DNA of 64,000 nt, taken from NCBI GenBank assembly GCA_963680875.1, contig OY804579.1, positions 81,147,095 to 81,211,094 on the forward strand, given 5' to 3'. A program made the position numbers and the translations under genes. Origin of the DNA: Bathymodiolus brooksi. Lineage: Eukaryota; Mollusca; Bivalvia; Mytilida; Modiolidae. Shown here in pieces: positions 22,326-33,526 of the stretch (its first letter is position 1; the number at the start of each line of letters is the position of its first letter). Under the pieces are notes generated by a model. It was not told the origin of the DNA, did no database searches, and saw only the letters and a program-made list of their open reading frames with translations.

Positions 22326-22871
22326 ATGTGCCCAAACCTCCTAAAACCATGAGTGTATGGCCATATACTTTAATTGATTTGTATTTGCATTATACAACTG
22401 AATATGTATGTGTCCAAGAGGCATCCAACTTCCAACTGATTTTGCATAGACAAAAACACACGGCGGATACTTGGATATATTTTTACCTTTTCGAATAACC
22501 TGGTCTTGTATTCGTTTATCATTTTTGCTTAGACTGTTCTTTGGCTCTTTCTCTAATGACTTTAGGCAGTTTGACAGTTCTACTGTATTTGTTTTGGCAT
22601 TCCCGATTTGACCAATGTTTTGTTCTTTCTCCTATAGCTATGACTTTTGTAATAGACATTGAGCGATGCCGAATGTTCACTCATGTTGGCCGATACAATA
22701 AAGTAAAAAACAAAAATACCATACAGTCAGAACAGTTCCCAAATCTAATCGAAAATCTTATATACAGAGGCAAAGTCGATAGCACTAACACACACATATA
22801 TATGACCGCTCAATAAGAGTGGCGTGATTAAATTGTGTTACACTTAATGGGTCAAAACTGTTAGAGGTATA
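22326..22871. other. Intronic DNA, no gene recognised
   Basis: AT-rich; the plus-strand frame at 22541-22816 has no domain. The sequence around 22690-22800 (GATACAATAAAGTA...GAACAGTTCCCAAATCTAATCG...CTAACACACACATATATATGACC) is a third, partial echo of the local duplication's 3' part. Confidence 0.5.
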
Positions 22872-23165
22872 GTGAAGGCAACAAGCTATATACATAAAAT
22901 AAAGTTAGTTGTGAGCTTTACATTTATATGTAGCAACATTCCAGCAGCACCTTCATATGGTGTATACATCTCTCAGTTGATACGATATTACAGAGCTTGT
23001 GCTTCCTATCATGGTTTCCTTCATATTGGGTTGCAGCTAACACTGAAGCTACTGAAGCAAGGGTTCCCAGTGGTTAAGTTGAAAGTTGTACGGGCGACAC
23101 CATGACTTGGTTGACTGCTACGAAGTATCTATGTCACAAGTGACTAAGAATGTGTTCCATTGGTC
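22872..23165 (+). pseudogene. Fragment of an RT-bearing retroelement (C-terminal piece)
   Basis: The plus-strand frame holds FICSNIPAAPSYGVYISQL then TLKLLKQGFPVVKLK; after a one-base shift the next frame reads YGRHHDLVDCYEVSMSQ. I recognise this order as the C-terminal end of a reverse-transcriptase polyprotein common in marine invertebrate genomes; I cannot assign the clade. Only the last 100 codons or so remain. Confidence 0.6.
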
Positions 23166-23650
23166 ATAATCACAATCTGGTTCTTTCCTCATTCATGACT
23201 TGTCACCAGATTAATAATAAGAGTAACACGACAGGTGCCACTTTCTAAGGAACCAGTTTACAGTCAAATACTTCAATGGTAAAGAACACTTCATACAATT
23301 TACTACATAAATAATATCATTACCTTCCGGTTTGTCTCTCTGTAAGTTAAGTGATATTTCTTCAGCGATCAATATCTACATAGTAATGCTGTGTTTAGCA
23401 TATGTGGAAATAGTGCTCAGAGTCATGCACTTTGCCTGTCAATCTGGCCACTATTTTCACAATGAATGTTCAGTAATTGATATATTATTTCGATAAGTGT
23501 CAATAATATACAGCGTTTAAGTACCTTTCTGTATATTTAGAAAACTTCATACAATAGATTCCATTTTTAGGAGATGGTGATAGAATTAAACGTTCAGATG
23601 ATTCAAGCGTGTTGGGTATGGTATAATATTGACAATAGTATATTCTCTTA
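23166..23650. other. Intronic DNA with one weak exon candidate
   Basis: On the minus strand a short open piece ends in AAACCGGAAG/GTAATGATAT near 23331, which looks like a donor, and would encode EEISLNLQRDKPE with phase-1 exit. No convincing acceptor precedes it. The rest shows nothing I recognise apart from a short fragment of family V at 23218-23245. Confidence 0.3.
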
Positions 23651-23654
23651 TTGT

Positions 23655-23870
23655 CATTATATGCTTCTGCTAAACATTCAAATCATACTGCTTACTCTTC
23701 GCGAGCACCTGGGTTCACCCCCTGTTTTTTGGTGCGGTCCGTATTGATCATCGTTTTTGTTTTCTGTCTTGTGTTTAAATTTCTTGTTTGTTTTAGTTCG
23801 GTGTCTTGTGCCCAATGTTGCGTGTGTCTCTAGATAGTCCATTATTGATATTGCCCCTTCGGTTTTCTCT
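23655..23870 (+). repeat. Diverged repeat family V, plus orientation
   Basis: Runs from CATACTGCTTACTCTTCGCGAGCACCTGGGTTCACC to TTGCCCCTTCGGTTTTC. More diverged from the block B copies than they are from each other. Confidence 0.6.
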
Positions 23871-24223
23871 AACGTTTATTCAAGCGTGTTAGTGAAGATA
23901 TACTATTGTCATTATACGCAATTGCACAATTATTTTCTGTTGAAACTTGCAGGAAGTATAATATTTGTTTTCATGAACTTCACTTGGAAACGAAAGTAGA
24001 CACAAGGATCATGCACTTTATTCATACTGTTCATGTAGAAACATTGTCGTCAGTATGTTTGTTTAGACAATTGAATCAAAGTACTTCAGCTCCGACAGTA
24101 TGTTTTGTTGTTCATTTTTAATAAAAAGTGAAGAAGATGAAAAGTTAAAAAAACAACAACACTATTTTAAGCAATGAAACATCAATACCACTGTGGGACC
24201 CATATTTTGAAATCTGTTATTAC

Positions 24224-24319
24224 CTGTTAACTGGCATAGAAAAGGTAACCGTTCTGAACAGTTTCTATTTTCATACTCATAAGAACCACGTGACCATGAA
24301 ACAGCAGTACAGAGACTCG
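24224..24319 (-). CDS. Exon with C-type lectin-like C-terminal module
   Basis: Minus strand: acceptor TATTTCATTTTCAG, 2 + 31 codons + 1 base, donor TTAACAG/GTAATAAC; both borders phase 1. It encodes SLCTAVSWSRGSYEYENRN followed by CSERLPFLCQLT. The C...W...C-S-x(4)-F-x-C order matches the last disulphide region of C-type lectin-like domains. The exon at 31904-32029 has the same cysteine arrangement and phase, so the two look like repeats of one module. A complete lectin fold would need upstream exons that I could not find. Confidence 0.6.
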
Positions 24320-24384
24320 CTGAAAATGAAATAGAATCAAAGCTATGGTATTAATTTATGCAACAACTACTGAAGGGTTAGCGC

Positions 24385-24562
24385 TATGGTGTTTAACGCC
24401 ACTTTCAAAAATATTTCAGCTCTATCGTGGCTCTAAGTTTTCTTGGTGGAAGAAACCAGAGTACCCGTAGAAATCCACCGACCTGTCACAAGTCACTGAC
24501 AAACTTTATCATATAATGTTATATCGAGTACACCTCGCCTGATTGGGATTCGAGCTCAAACT
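24385..24562 (-). mobile_element. SINE family S, minus strand, head truncated
   Basis: From ATGGTGTTTAACGCCACTTTC to GGGATTCGAGCTC; the sequence departs from the family inside the tRNA-like head. Confidence 0.75.
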
Positions 24563-25152
24563 GCTGCAGGATATATTCTCGAATTAACAGATCAATCTTA
24601 AGTTGATATTCAACCTGTGCAATTTATTTATCAATTCCACCTTATATCAGAATGCTGTCTTCTGATTGGTTGATGAAAGGGGTAATGTTTTGCCAATTCT
24701 TAGTTTTTTCCAGCTTTTGCACCATTGCCGGGATATTTGCCTAAATATACCACGGTACTATTGGCAAAAACCCCATTCGAAACGAAATTCCTTCTTTAAA
24801 TAGTTTATGACGTCACGGATGTCATTCGAATTAATCGGTCTTCTTTCAACCACGCAAAAGTAAAGAAAATGACGACAGTGTCAGCCGTTATGTTTGAAAT
24901 CGTTGAAATGTATATATTTCAAATTCATTTGCATTATTTTTTTTGCATGTTGTATATTAAAGCAAAACCGTGATTTAGTTTATTTTTGAGTTTATTCCAG
25001 AATTTATACACTTCTTTGAAAAGATTTTTCCTGTTTTCGTAGATTGATTTTAAGTCTCAGTTGAAAATCAAATGATCGAGGTGGTCTGAAGTTCTGAACC
25101 TGCTTGCATGCCACTGTTTTACTTGCTGTTAAATATTCGGCGGAATTAAACA
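24563..25152. other. No gene recognised
   Basis: AT-rich intronic DNA. Sequence at 24655-24840 (TTCTGATTGGTTGATG...TTTATGACGTCAC) resembles the body of small palindromic elements, but I could not find paired ends. Confidence 0.45.
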
Positions 25153-25298
25153 AATATATCCTGTTGGTGAGGGTTATTTGCGTAAAATACCGGTTTCGAG
25201 GACAGTCAAATGTCACCCGCCACTAAAGCGGCTCGGGATATTTACCTCTCCTCTCAACCGGTATTTTTCGCAAATAACCCTCACTAACAGGATATATT
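25153..25298. mobile_element. Palindromic MITE-like element, 146 bp
   Basis: Arms of about 45 bp: AATATATCCTGTTGGTGAGG at the left and CCTCACTAACAGGATATATT at the right, with matching ACCGGTT segments inside, around a short spacer containing AAGCGGCTCGGG. No clear target duplication. Confidence 0.75.
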
Positions 25299-25604
25299 CA
25301 TATACTGTAATAGTACATTGATAAATTGTGACTGACTTGTCTGTGAATTTGTGCATTATGATTATTATCGTTGGAAGCGTGTCCTTAACTCAACCGTGCG
25401 ACACAGAAATAAATATTGCCCGAGACCTCTCGCAATACGGTACACGATCTTTACACATGCATAGCGAATATTATTATTATTAAAAAGAAATAATACTTGC
25501 ATAGCCGATTTCATGGACATCTAGACTTGCGTAATGGGATTTGTGCGGGGCGTGCATACAAGCGAAATAAATGTCGCCACAAGAACAGTAAATAATGCAA
25601 TTAC

Positions 25605-25915
25605 TATCAAAACTAAAGTTCTCCTCACTCAGGCATATGTGATCTTAACTGATTTTGGCTATCCTATTTATACCCTTTGGCATTGGTCCTCCCAAACACC
25701 TTGATATTGCTTGGCTTTCCAATCTTTAGATCTTGAGCGTACCTGATGAAGGTTATTCCAATCTTTAGATTTTGAGCGTACCTGATGAAGGTTATTCCAA
25801 TCTTTAGATTTTGAGCGTACCTGATGAAGGTTATTCCAATCTTTAGATTTTGAGCGTACCTGATGAAGGTTATTCCAGAAACGCGTCTTGCGCACTAAGT
25901 TGTATATCTACGTTT
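25605..25915 (+). repeat. Repeat family R with internal minisatellite
   Basis: Begins AAACTAAAGTTCTCCTCACTCAGGCATATGTGATCTTA and ends CCAGAAACGCGTCTTGCGCACTAAG...ATCTACGTTTTAAT. Between these a segment present once in the other copies is repeated four times. Confidence 0.75.
25719..25874 (+). repeat. 39-bp minisatellite, four units
   Basis: Four near-identical 39-bp units starting CCAATCTTTAGAT and ending GATGAAGGTTATT; only the first differs, by one base (TCTTGAG for TTTTGAG). Other family R copies have a single unit, so this is a local expansion. Its length is a multiple of three, which makes a spurious minus-strand open frame. Confidence 0.95.
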
Positions 25916-27100
25916 TAATTACCAGAAACTAGAACAGTAACATACGATATATAAGAGATATTTATGCTTTCCATTGTATAATAACGATAATTTCTAGATA
26001 CAATATTTCAAACATGGCTGCCCATTGTGATAATGTTACTGCTATTTGATTTATACATATTACAAATGTTCATACCATTTAATAACTCTCTAACACTAAA
26101 ATACCCCAACCACGAGACGATATTACTTGGCTTTGATGCTAAAGGTAGTATACTATTCCTGTTTATGCACGTATTCACAGCCTTCGTCCAATTAGATACT
26201 GACCCCTTAAAATATATATTAAGTTAATGTATTAACATGTTAACACTACTGTAAAGCAAAGTTTTAAGGGACCAGCCATTTTCTTACAGGAAATTGAAAG
26301 GGGTTCGAAATTCTTGTTCAGACAGAAATACATTTTCGTCTCTGAGGCTAGGTGTGTAAATTTTCTTAATTGAAAATTGACATAGGGCGATTTAGCTGCG
26401 GAACCGCAACCCTTATGGTCCTTGGCCAGTTTTGCTGTTAGAGTTATCTCTTAAATGTCACGTGACCTCAAAGCGAGAATACCACAATCACAAGATGGCG
26501 TAACGAAGTAGGCGGGATCAGTTAATATCGAGACATTTGTTATCATAATGAGCTAGATATGAATAATAATTATTAAGTAAATATCAAAAGCGATAGATAA
26601 ATATGTAATGAAACGAATTATCCACATGACTCCGCTCACACAAAGCGTTTTGTTGTGAAAAGTACTGGTGAAAGTTGCGACAAAATCAAGGTCGCAGTTT
26701 CGCAAATTTTTGATAGGGTGAAACCCGTAGCCCTAAGGGGGATTAGGACAAAACGAGGATATTGGTTACATGTGAATGGCGGACAGGGCGGGTGGTAATA
26801 TTTTTTTTTCTACCAAAAAAATATTCTGATTCCCAATGTTGCGGAAAAAATATTCTGATTTTGGTGGAGGAAGAAAAAAATAATCTGATTCAGAGTTTTT
26901 GTCATATAACCTAATGTTAAATTATGGTAAAAAAATTCGCGCTTAGCCCGACAAATAAAACCTCTCGTGTTTACCGAATTTTTTTTTCTGAACGAAACAA
27001 ATAACCATAACTCCCCCCCCCCCCCCCCCCCCAACCCTGCAAGTTAAATGGTCGGTCCCTTATTGAATAACTGAAGAATATTTGGTGATTTTAATGGAAA
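25916..27100. other. No gene recognised; AT-rich with short repeats
   Basis: Includes a tandem-like AAAAAATATTCTGATT motif three times at 26815-26890 and a C-homopolymer at 27007-27032. The plus-strand frame at 26027-26227 has no recognisable domain. Confidence 0.5.
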
Positions 27101-27883
27101 AAAACGTTGAATTAAATAAGAAATCTTGCTTTCAAGTGGCTGTGTTGAATATTCACCATCAATGGCGGACGAGGTAAACAAACAGAGAGATAACGATACT
27201 CTTTGTGCCTTAGTTGGGGATTTTAATGCAAGGTCATCCGATTTGAACGATTTCATTATACCTGATGATGATTTGTGAGCTTTTTAAAATTATAATACCG
27301 ATGATGCAATATCATTTAATGATATTCATTTACATAGAAAATCCAGCGACAAGGGTCGGTGTAATGCCTATGGCAATAAACTATTAAATATGTGCAAAAA
27401 TAATAACATATACATTGCAAATGGTAGAGTAGGGTAATGACAAAAATATTGGTAAAGTCACTAGTAAAGAATCTAATAGTACGGTTGATTATTTCATTAT
27501 TGCATCTGAGTTATTTCCCTTTAGTACGGAATTTGGTATTATTGTTTTTGACCCGTTATTTTCTGATGTTTTGTCGCACACATGTGTCAATTTCATGTTA
27601 AGAGAGTCTACTTGATTTACATAATAAAAACACTCCAATAAAAATAGTTAAACCGGTGCATTGTCAACAGTGAAAACAATCTTTTAGTTGATGAGCTATG
27701 TAATGAATTAGAAATGATTAATGAACACAGTAACACTTTTCAGTCAGATTTAAATCAGTTTGTAGAAAAAATAAATAAAATATTTATCGATACCTCTCAA
27801 GAAACCTTTGGAAATAAAATATATTACAAAGAGAAGTCATCTAAAGTAAATCGGCCTTGGCTTAAATATAACATACAGTGCTA

Positions 27884-27997
27884 TTGAAACAAAAGAAGCG
27901 GCCCGTATTGGATATAACGGGTTTCTTTTTCCGCATGAGTACTCAGGTGAAGGCCGACGTGCGTTATATCCAATACGGGCAAATTCTTTTGTTTCAA
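27884..27997. mobile_element. MITE-like palindrome with TA flanks
   Basis: A 114-bp element with TIRs of about 36 bp: TTGAAACAAAAGAA...CCCGTATTGGATATAAC at the left and the reverse complement at the right, flanked by TA at 27882-27883 and 27998-27999. TA duplication suggests a Tc1/mariner-type non-autonomous element. It splits the endonuclease part of the non-LTR pseudogene. Confidence 0.75.
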
Positions 27998-27999
27998 TA

Positions 28000-28880
28000 A
28001 TGATGTATCTAACTTGTACAATAATAGAGTTGTTGAAAAAATAGATGGTATGGCATATATTTTTACACTTTTAATGTTTAGAAAGCCAAATAAGACAACA
28101 ATTAACAAAAATAAAACGACAATTTTTTATCGGTCAACGTCCTTTCGATTCTCGATTTTATTTAGATATTTCAAGGTCTTTCAAGTGAAAAGAATCGTTT
28201 ATATTTAGATATTTCAAGGTCTTTCAATTGTCTCAAATGTTCACCTGTGGTCTCTCTGATTTGTTATTACTTGCGGTCGATTCGTTAGTTGTTTTTGTAT
28301 TGCGATAATACATTTTAAAAGTCCACATACTCGTCAGTTCTGAACATAAATTATGCCAGATCCGAAATACTTGTATCGTGTCTTGTATATTGCTTTTTTA
28401 AACAAATTGTTGATATTTTTTTTTCCAAAGCTTACTATCAAGAGTGATATATACTAATTATAGAGCATAGCAGTGTGGTCACCGTAGCTGAGTGGTTAGA
28501 TGGAAGTTTTGAAAGTCAAAGTAGACTTGAAAAAGCCCAAAAGTGGTTCGATACCCGAAAGTCTCAAAATATGTTCAACACGTGTCTAAGCCTAAAACAG
28601 TAAAATGTTAAAGTTGATATATTCAAGAACAAAAGAATAAACTAGATTCTTAAAAATAATCCACTGTTCGAACAATAATGTGACGTCAGAGAAATGTAAT
28701 ATGACCAGGTAAATAATATTTACCTTGTCTCAAAAATGGGTCAAAGTACAGCGGCCTGTATCATCGGCCCCTATTAGCGGCTTGTATCAACGGCCTCTAT
28801 TAGTAGCCTGTATGTGATATTAGAGGCCGCATTTATAATGGCTTTGCTGGGGGTATTATTGTACAACAACACTTGTCATT
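28000..28880. other. AT-rich stretch within the decayed non-LTR element region
   Basis: Contains a 24-bp direct repeat TTTAGATATTTCAAGGTCTTTC at about 28160 and 28203, and 2.5 units of a 26-bp repeat (CGGCCTGTATCANCGGCCYCTATTAG) at 28751-28830. No coding signal. Confidence 0.6.
28488..28572 (+). other. tRNA-like sequence (pseudogene or SINE head)
   Basis: GTCACCGTAGCTGAGTGGTTAGATGG resembles a tRNA 5' half with an A box, and AAGTGGTTCGATACCC a B box, about 48 bp apart, which would need a long variable arm (Ser/Leu type). The acceptor ends do not pair convincingly, so a working tRNA gene is unlikely. Confidence 0.45.
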
Positions 28881-29400
28881 CAAAAAGAAAAACCTTTCAT
28901 AAAGCTAAGAAAACTTTAACTGAATCAAAAATGACGAAAAGTGGCATGTAAATCTTATAGAGTAGAAATGAATAAATGTTTCAGTGATTATGAACTTACA
29001 TGTAGAATCGAAAATGAACTGCGTAATACGTCAGAATCGAATCCAGGTGATTTGTGGAAAATTTTAAGCAAATTTAAAAGATCAAAAAGGGAGGACAAAA
29101 TTGATATTGATGAATTATACGAGTATTTTAAAAATTTGAACCTTAGTAATGAAGTGGGGGATTCCAATTTTGAAATGCCTGATAGCAATGATAATCTTGC
29201 AAACGATACTCTAAACGGCAAAATTATTGAAGAAGAAACACTTCTATTATTCAAAATTTAAAGAATGGCAAAGCACCTGGATATGATTGTGTCATTAATG
29301 AATATATCAAATCAACTATTAGTTTATGTATGCCATTGTATTTAAAACTGTCTAGGAAAATAATTGATACAGGAATCATCCCAGAGATATTAGGTATAAT

Positions 29401-29520
29401 CATGCCAGAGATGTGGACAATAGGTATAATCATCCTAGAGATGTGGACAATAGGTATAATCATCCCAGAGATATGGACAATAGGTATACTCATCCCAGAG
29501 ATATGGACAATAGGTATAAT
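29401..29520 (+). repeat. 30-bp in-frame minisatellite inside RT
   Basis: Four units of exactly 30 bp, of the form CATCCCAGAGATATGGACAA + TAGGTATAAT, preceded by a partial unit at 29373-29400. Each unit encodes a ten-residue block of the type IPEIWTIGII, so the array kept the reading frame of the RT region before the conserved PIYKNKG. Confidence 0.95.
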
Positions 29521-31029
29521 CATGCCTATCTACAAAAACAAAGGTGATCCTGGTAATCCAGATTCCTATTGAGGAATCACATTGGTCTCTTCTGTAGGTA
29601 AAGTCTTCACGTCAATTCTTAATAGTAGACCGACAAAATATGCAGATTTGGTAGACAAGATTCCAAATGCTCAAGCTGGGTTCAGGGTGGGATATTCAAC
29701 TACAGACAATATTTTTTGCTTACACGTGCTAATTGATATATATATATATATGTTGTTTGGGAAAAATTATATTGCACATTTATTGACTTTAAAAAGGCGT
29801 TTGATACAGTTTGGAGGTTGGGGTTATGGCAAAAACTGGTGAAAAATAATGTTTGTAGGAAAGTTTTAAAAGTGATATTAAATATGCATAATAGAATTAA
29901 ATCGTACGTAATGCAAAATGATGATATTTCAGGGCTTTTTACATGTGATATTGGGTGCGCCAAGGGGAAAATTTACCTCATTTCCTCTTCTCGATTTTCC
30001 TTGCAGATTTAGAAGATTATCTGATACAATACCAGATGAAAGGTCTTGAAAAAATTAAAAATCTATGTCAGGAGCTAAGAATTTTTGTACTTATTTTTGT
30101 ACTCCTCTATGCTGATGATACTATTATCTGATCAGAAAGCGCAATTGATTTACAAAGCTCATTAGATGTTTTTGAAAGTTATTGTTCGCAATGGAAACTG
30201 TCTATAAATGTTGAAAAAACTAGAGCTATGATCTTTTGTAAACGTAAAGGGAGACAACAGTATGAGTTTAAATTATATGGATCCAATATTGAAATTGTTG
30301 AGTCATATTCATATTTAGGATTAACGTTTACTTATAATGGAAAATTGACACTTGTAAAAAAGAAACTAGCAGAACAAGCACACAAATCGTTATATGCTCT
30401 TTACAATAAAACTAGAAATTTAAATATTCCAATTGACCGATGGACCGGTACACCTCGTATTGAATGTGCTCTTTGCAATAATAGATCAATAGGTGATGAA
30501 TTACATTATTTATATTTATGTCAGAACGAACAAATACAACGTCTTAGGGCTACATGTATTCCTTCTTATTATTTTATGTCAGAATAAGTTAAATGGAATC
30601 TGATCAATTTGCAGTAAACCTGTTTTGAATAATGTTGCAATATTCATAGAAAAAATTCGCTAACTTTTATAATACTATGAAAATGATAAGAAAGTCACCC
30701 AATGTAAAAAATAATCCATGTTATATAGATTAAAGAGCTCTTTTCTGGTTACTCGTATCGAGTGCGACCCATGCTTTTCACGTGATAGATAACTTCTCTA
30801 TTATGAACATTACATTAGCCCTGTTCACCATTATTATATTGTTGTATATATGTTGCCTCTTGTTACAGTGTAACTGTCTGAGAATACTAATAAAATCTTG
30901 AAATCTTGGAACACCCACCCATACAATACGAAAATGGTTGATTCCTAACAATAATAAATAAACTATTACTATTGTGTATACTGAGTAAGTTGTTATTCTG
31001 GCTTAAATCACTGTTAGCGATCCAGGTTT

Positions 31030-31282
31030 ATGGTGTTTAACGCCACTTTCAACAATATTTCAGCTATATCGTGGCAGTCAGTTTTATTGGTGGAGGAAAC
31101 CGGAATGCACGGAAAAAACCACTGACCTGTCGCAAGTCACTGACAAACTTTATCAGATAATATTGTATCGAGTACAACTCGTCCGAGTGGAATTCGAACT
31201 CACAACTTTAGTGGTGATAGGCACCGATTGCACAGGTAGTTGTAAATCCAACTACCAAACGATAACGACAACGACGGCCCCT
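31030..31282 (-). mobile_element. SINE family S, minus strand
   Basis: Full length, from ATGGTGTTTAACGCCAC to ACGACGGCCCC; the head includes GTGGAATTCGAACTCACAAC. Confidence 0.8.
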
Positions 31283-31659
31283 CCAGGTCTATATACTGCA
31301 TGATTATGCACTGTACATTGTATTCTCTATGTTGCCAATATATCGTTTGTATTCATGTATAATTCAGCCGTCATATTAGTCATAAATCCCAGTTTGCAGG
31401 TGTTAACACACATCAACTAAAACCTTACTTTAATTTATTGTGCACATTTTGAAATTTTTGTTTTCGTTTTACTCGCATTTCATCAGAGGTGAGTAATACA
31501 AAATGTGCGTGTGTGTGTTGATATAATCTTGCTTGTGTCCTGTTTTGCGTTTCAAAGATGAATATGATGAATTTGTCAGAATTATAAATATTAACTGCAG
31601 AAATGTCCTGTAATTGCTTTGTACTTGCGCTATGCACATTCTACGAATAGTGAACGTAA
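31283..31659. other. Intronic DNA, no gene recognised
   Basis: AT-rich, with a short (GT)n at 31506-31517. Open frames lack any domain. Confidence 0.5.
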
Positions 31660-31865
31660 TATATTCGGGTGCCACTGGTGGATCAGGATATGTTCACCCT
31701 TCCGGAGCACTTGAGTTCACCCATGGTTTTCAATGAGGTTCGCGTTTCTCAATCTTCAATTTTCCATGTTGTGGTTGGTTCGTCATTTTCAGTATTTTTT
31801 TTTCATTTTCGTTTGACCATTGTATTAACTATCTGTCCTTTTTCGAATTACTGCTTCTGATATTG
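31660..31865 (+). repeat. Repeat family V, plus orientation
   Basis: From CGGGTGCCACTGGTGGATCAGG and CCTTCCGGAGCACTTGAGTTCACCC to TTTTTCGAATTACTGCTTCTGATATTGAAGC. It ends about 40 bp from the donor of the exon at 31904. Confidence 0.7.
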
Positions 31866-31903
31866 AAGCTTTTCTTTGCTGCAAAACTAAGGTTTTCACT
31901 CAC

Positions 31904-32029
31904 CTGATCCTTCACAACTAAAATTATATGTAGAACTACAATCCGTGACAACATTTATGTTATTTTGCGAAGCAAGACAACGGCGTGTACTTGATATGTT
32001 ATCAAAGATTTCCATTTCAGTTTCGATAT
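31904..32029 (-). CDS. Exon with lectin-like cysteine module
   Basis: Minus strand: acceptor GATTTATCATTTCCAG, 2 + 41 codons + 1 base, donor GATCAG/GTGAGTG (strong). Both borders are phase 1. It encodes IETEMEIFDNISSTRR, then CLASQNNINVVTDCSSTYNF and SCEGS. The spacing C-x-A...[N/D]-C-S-x(4)-F-x-C is shared with the exon at 24224-24319 and resembles the C-terminal disulphides of C-type lectin-like domains. One sequon (NIS) is present. I infer an extracellular module of the same receptor gene. Confidence 0.6.
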
Positions 32030-32569
32030 CTGGAAATGATAAATCAATGGTTAATATTTCTTCTATTTTAGTCTGTTTTTAGACTTAATTAAACAAAATG
32101 TTGTTCTATATTGATGTTATATTTGATTAAGCACAACTTAAGGACCAACAAATCTTATCTTAGCATCTATTAGCTTCTTTGTTAGCAGCATCCTCTTTCA
32201 AGGAAATCTAGATACGACACTCTGGAATATCCATTAAAAAGAGAGATATATGTACGTGCTACTGGAATGTTGCTACATATAAATGGAAAATTGATTTGAT
32301 CTCTCTCTTTTTATAAAAGCGTCATTTTTAACCGACTTGCACTTTAAATTTCTAGGTGTAGGTCTAACTATATCTGTCATGCCTTTTGTTTCAAGTTCAA
32401 TGGGATAGACCAACCAATATATAGATGGGTACGAGTTATTTATACAAACTATAATGAACCACATTGTCTATTGTTTACAAAGTGCTTTGCTGTCACAATA
32501 TTACTGTGAAAACGAACATAAGTAATGCATAAAATATTATACTCTAAATTTTGGGGTGGGTTATTGGTT
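32030..32569. other. Intronic DNA with a weak exon candidate
   Basis: A minus-strand frame at 32273-32464 (containing CINNSYPSIYWLVYPIEL) follows an AG after TTCATTATAG and could be part of a lectin-like exon, but no good donor is visible. The rest shows nothing I recognise. Confidence 0.3.
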
Positions 32570-32780
32570 ATGGTGTTTTACGCCTCTTTCAACAATATTT
32601 CAATTATATCGTGCACGTGGCAGTCAATTTTATGGGTGGAGGAAACCTGAGTACCCGAAAAAACCACCGACCTGTCGCAAGTTACTGACACATTTTATCA
32701 CAACATGTTGTATCGAGCACACCTCGCCATGAACGGGATTCGAACTCACAACTGATAGGCACTGATTACACAGGTTATTA
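32570..32780 (-). mobile_element. SINE family S, minus strand, rearranged head
   Basis: From ATGGTGTTTTACGCCTC through GGGATTCGAACTCACAAC. The head then folds back: ACTGATAGGCACTGATTACACAGG is followed by TTATTAGTGCCTATCAGCACTGGAGTTGTGAG, a short inverted duplication of head sequence. Confidence 0.7.
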
Positions 32781-33107
32781 GTGCCTATCAGCACTGGAGT
32801 TGTGAGTTCTAAAGTTTGGTCATATTGTGGATGATATGTGATATGAATACATAACACTACATGTTCTTGACAAATAATTACCTCGTTCAATCTTGGCATA
32901 TTTTCTTCTAGAATAATAAACATGTACTTGATATTTCAAGATAAGAATGTACAAATGATGAATATGAAATATTGTTATAAAACTAAGGTTTATCTCACTG
33001 CTCTTCGATATGTTTGCTTTTATAATGCAGGTAGCAAGTACTACTTAAAAGGTAAACACACACACACACTCACAGATAAATGCGCCTGATGGACTAAGGA
33101 GGGGGGC

Positions 33108-33340
33108 ATGGTGTTTAGCGCCATTTTCAACAATCATGGCGGTCAGTTTTATTGTTGGAGGAAACCGAAGTGCTCAGAGAAAACCACTGACCTGTCGCAA
33201 GTCACTTACAAATTTTATAACATAATGTTACATCGAGTACACCTCATCTGAGCGGGATTCGAACACACAACTTCAGTAGTGATAGGCACTGATTACATAC
33301 GTAATTGTAGATCCAACTACCATACGACCACGACAGCTCC
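33108..33340 (-). mobile_element. SINE family S, minus strand
   Basis: From ATGGTGTTTAGCGCC to CGACCACGACAGCTCC, with a deletion after TTTTCAACAAT that removes the TTTCAGCTATATCG segment. Confidence 0.75.
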
Positions 33341-33526
33341 GATTAACTAACGAAGTATCAATATCACTGATGACTTGTGATCTGTTTATACTGTCGTAAT
33401 CTCTCGCCGGACATTTTCTCTCTTTACGACATTTGTTGGATACTGAGTAGCACGACGTGTGTTACACTTTAAACAGGAACTGCACACTATTCCGGATAAC
33501 CCGAATTCACCGCCAATTTTGTAAAC

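Larger units (their letters stand above)
27110..30905 (+). pseudogene. Decayed non-LTR retrotransposon (endonuclease-RT)
   Basis: Plus strand, many stops and shifts. Endonuclease text near 27210-27420 (LCALVGDFNARSSDLNDF, then CNAYGNKLLNMCKNNNIYIANGR). RT region from 28941: LWKILSKFKRSKREDKI, then KNGKAPGYDCVINEYIK, YKNKGDPGNPDSY, NAQAGFRVGYSTTDNIF, an ADDT-like motif near 30113 reading CADDTII, SQWKLSINVEKTRAMIFCK and a C-terminal TPRIECALCNNRSIGDELHYL. The 3' UTR ends GTCTGAGAATACTAATAAAATCTTGAAATCTTGG near 30905. A MITE-like element (27884-27997), a tRNA-like sequence and a minisatellite are embedded in it. It differs from the family at 12555-18252. Confidence 0.8.

Noticed and set aside
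25668..25895. Minus-strand open frame with repeated WNNLHQVRSKSKD
   Set aside because: Produced by the 39-bp minisatellite, whose length is a multiple of three; no start context and no conservation.
28488..28572. Functional tRNA gene
   Set aside because: A- and B-box-like text is present, but the acceptor stem does not close and the spacing is odd.
32881..32915. 26-nt micro-exon on the minus strand (TTCTAG...GAG/GTAATT)
   Set aside because: Its phases do not match neighbouring exons and one frame has a stop; too short to support.
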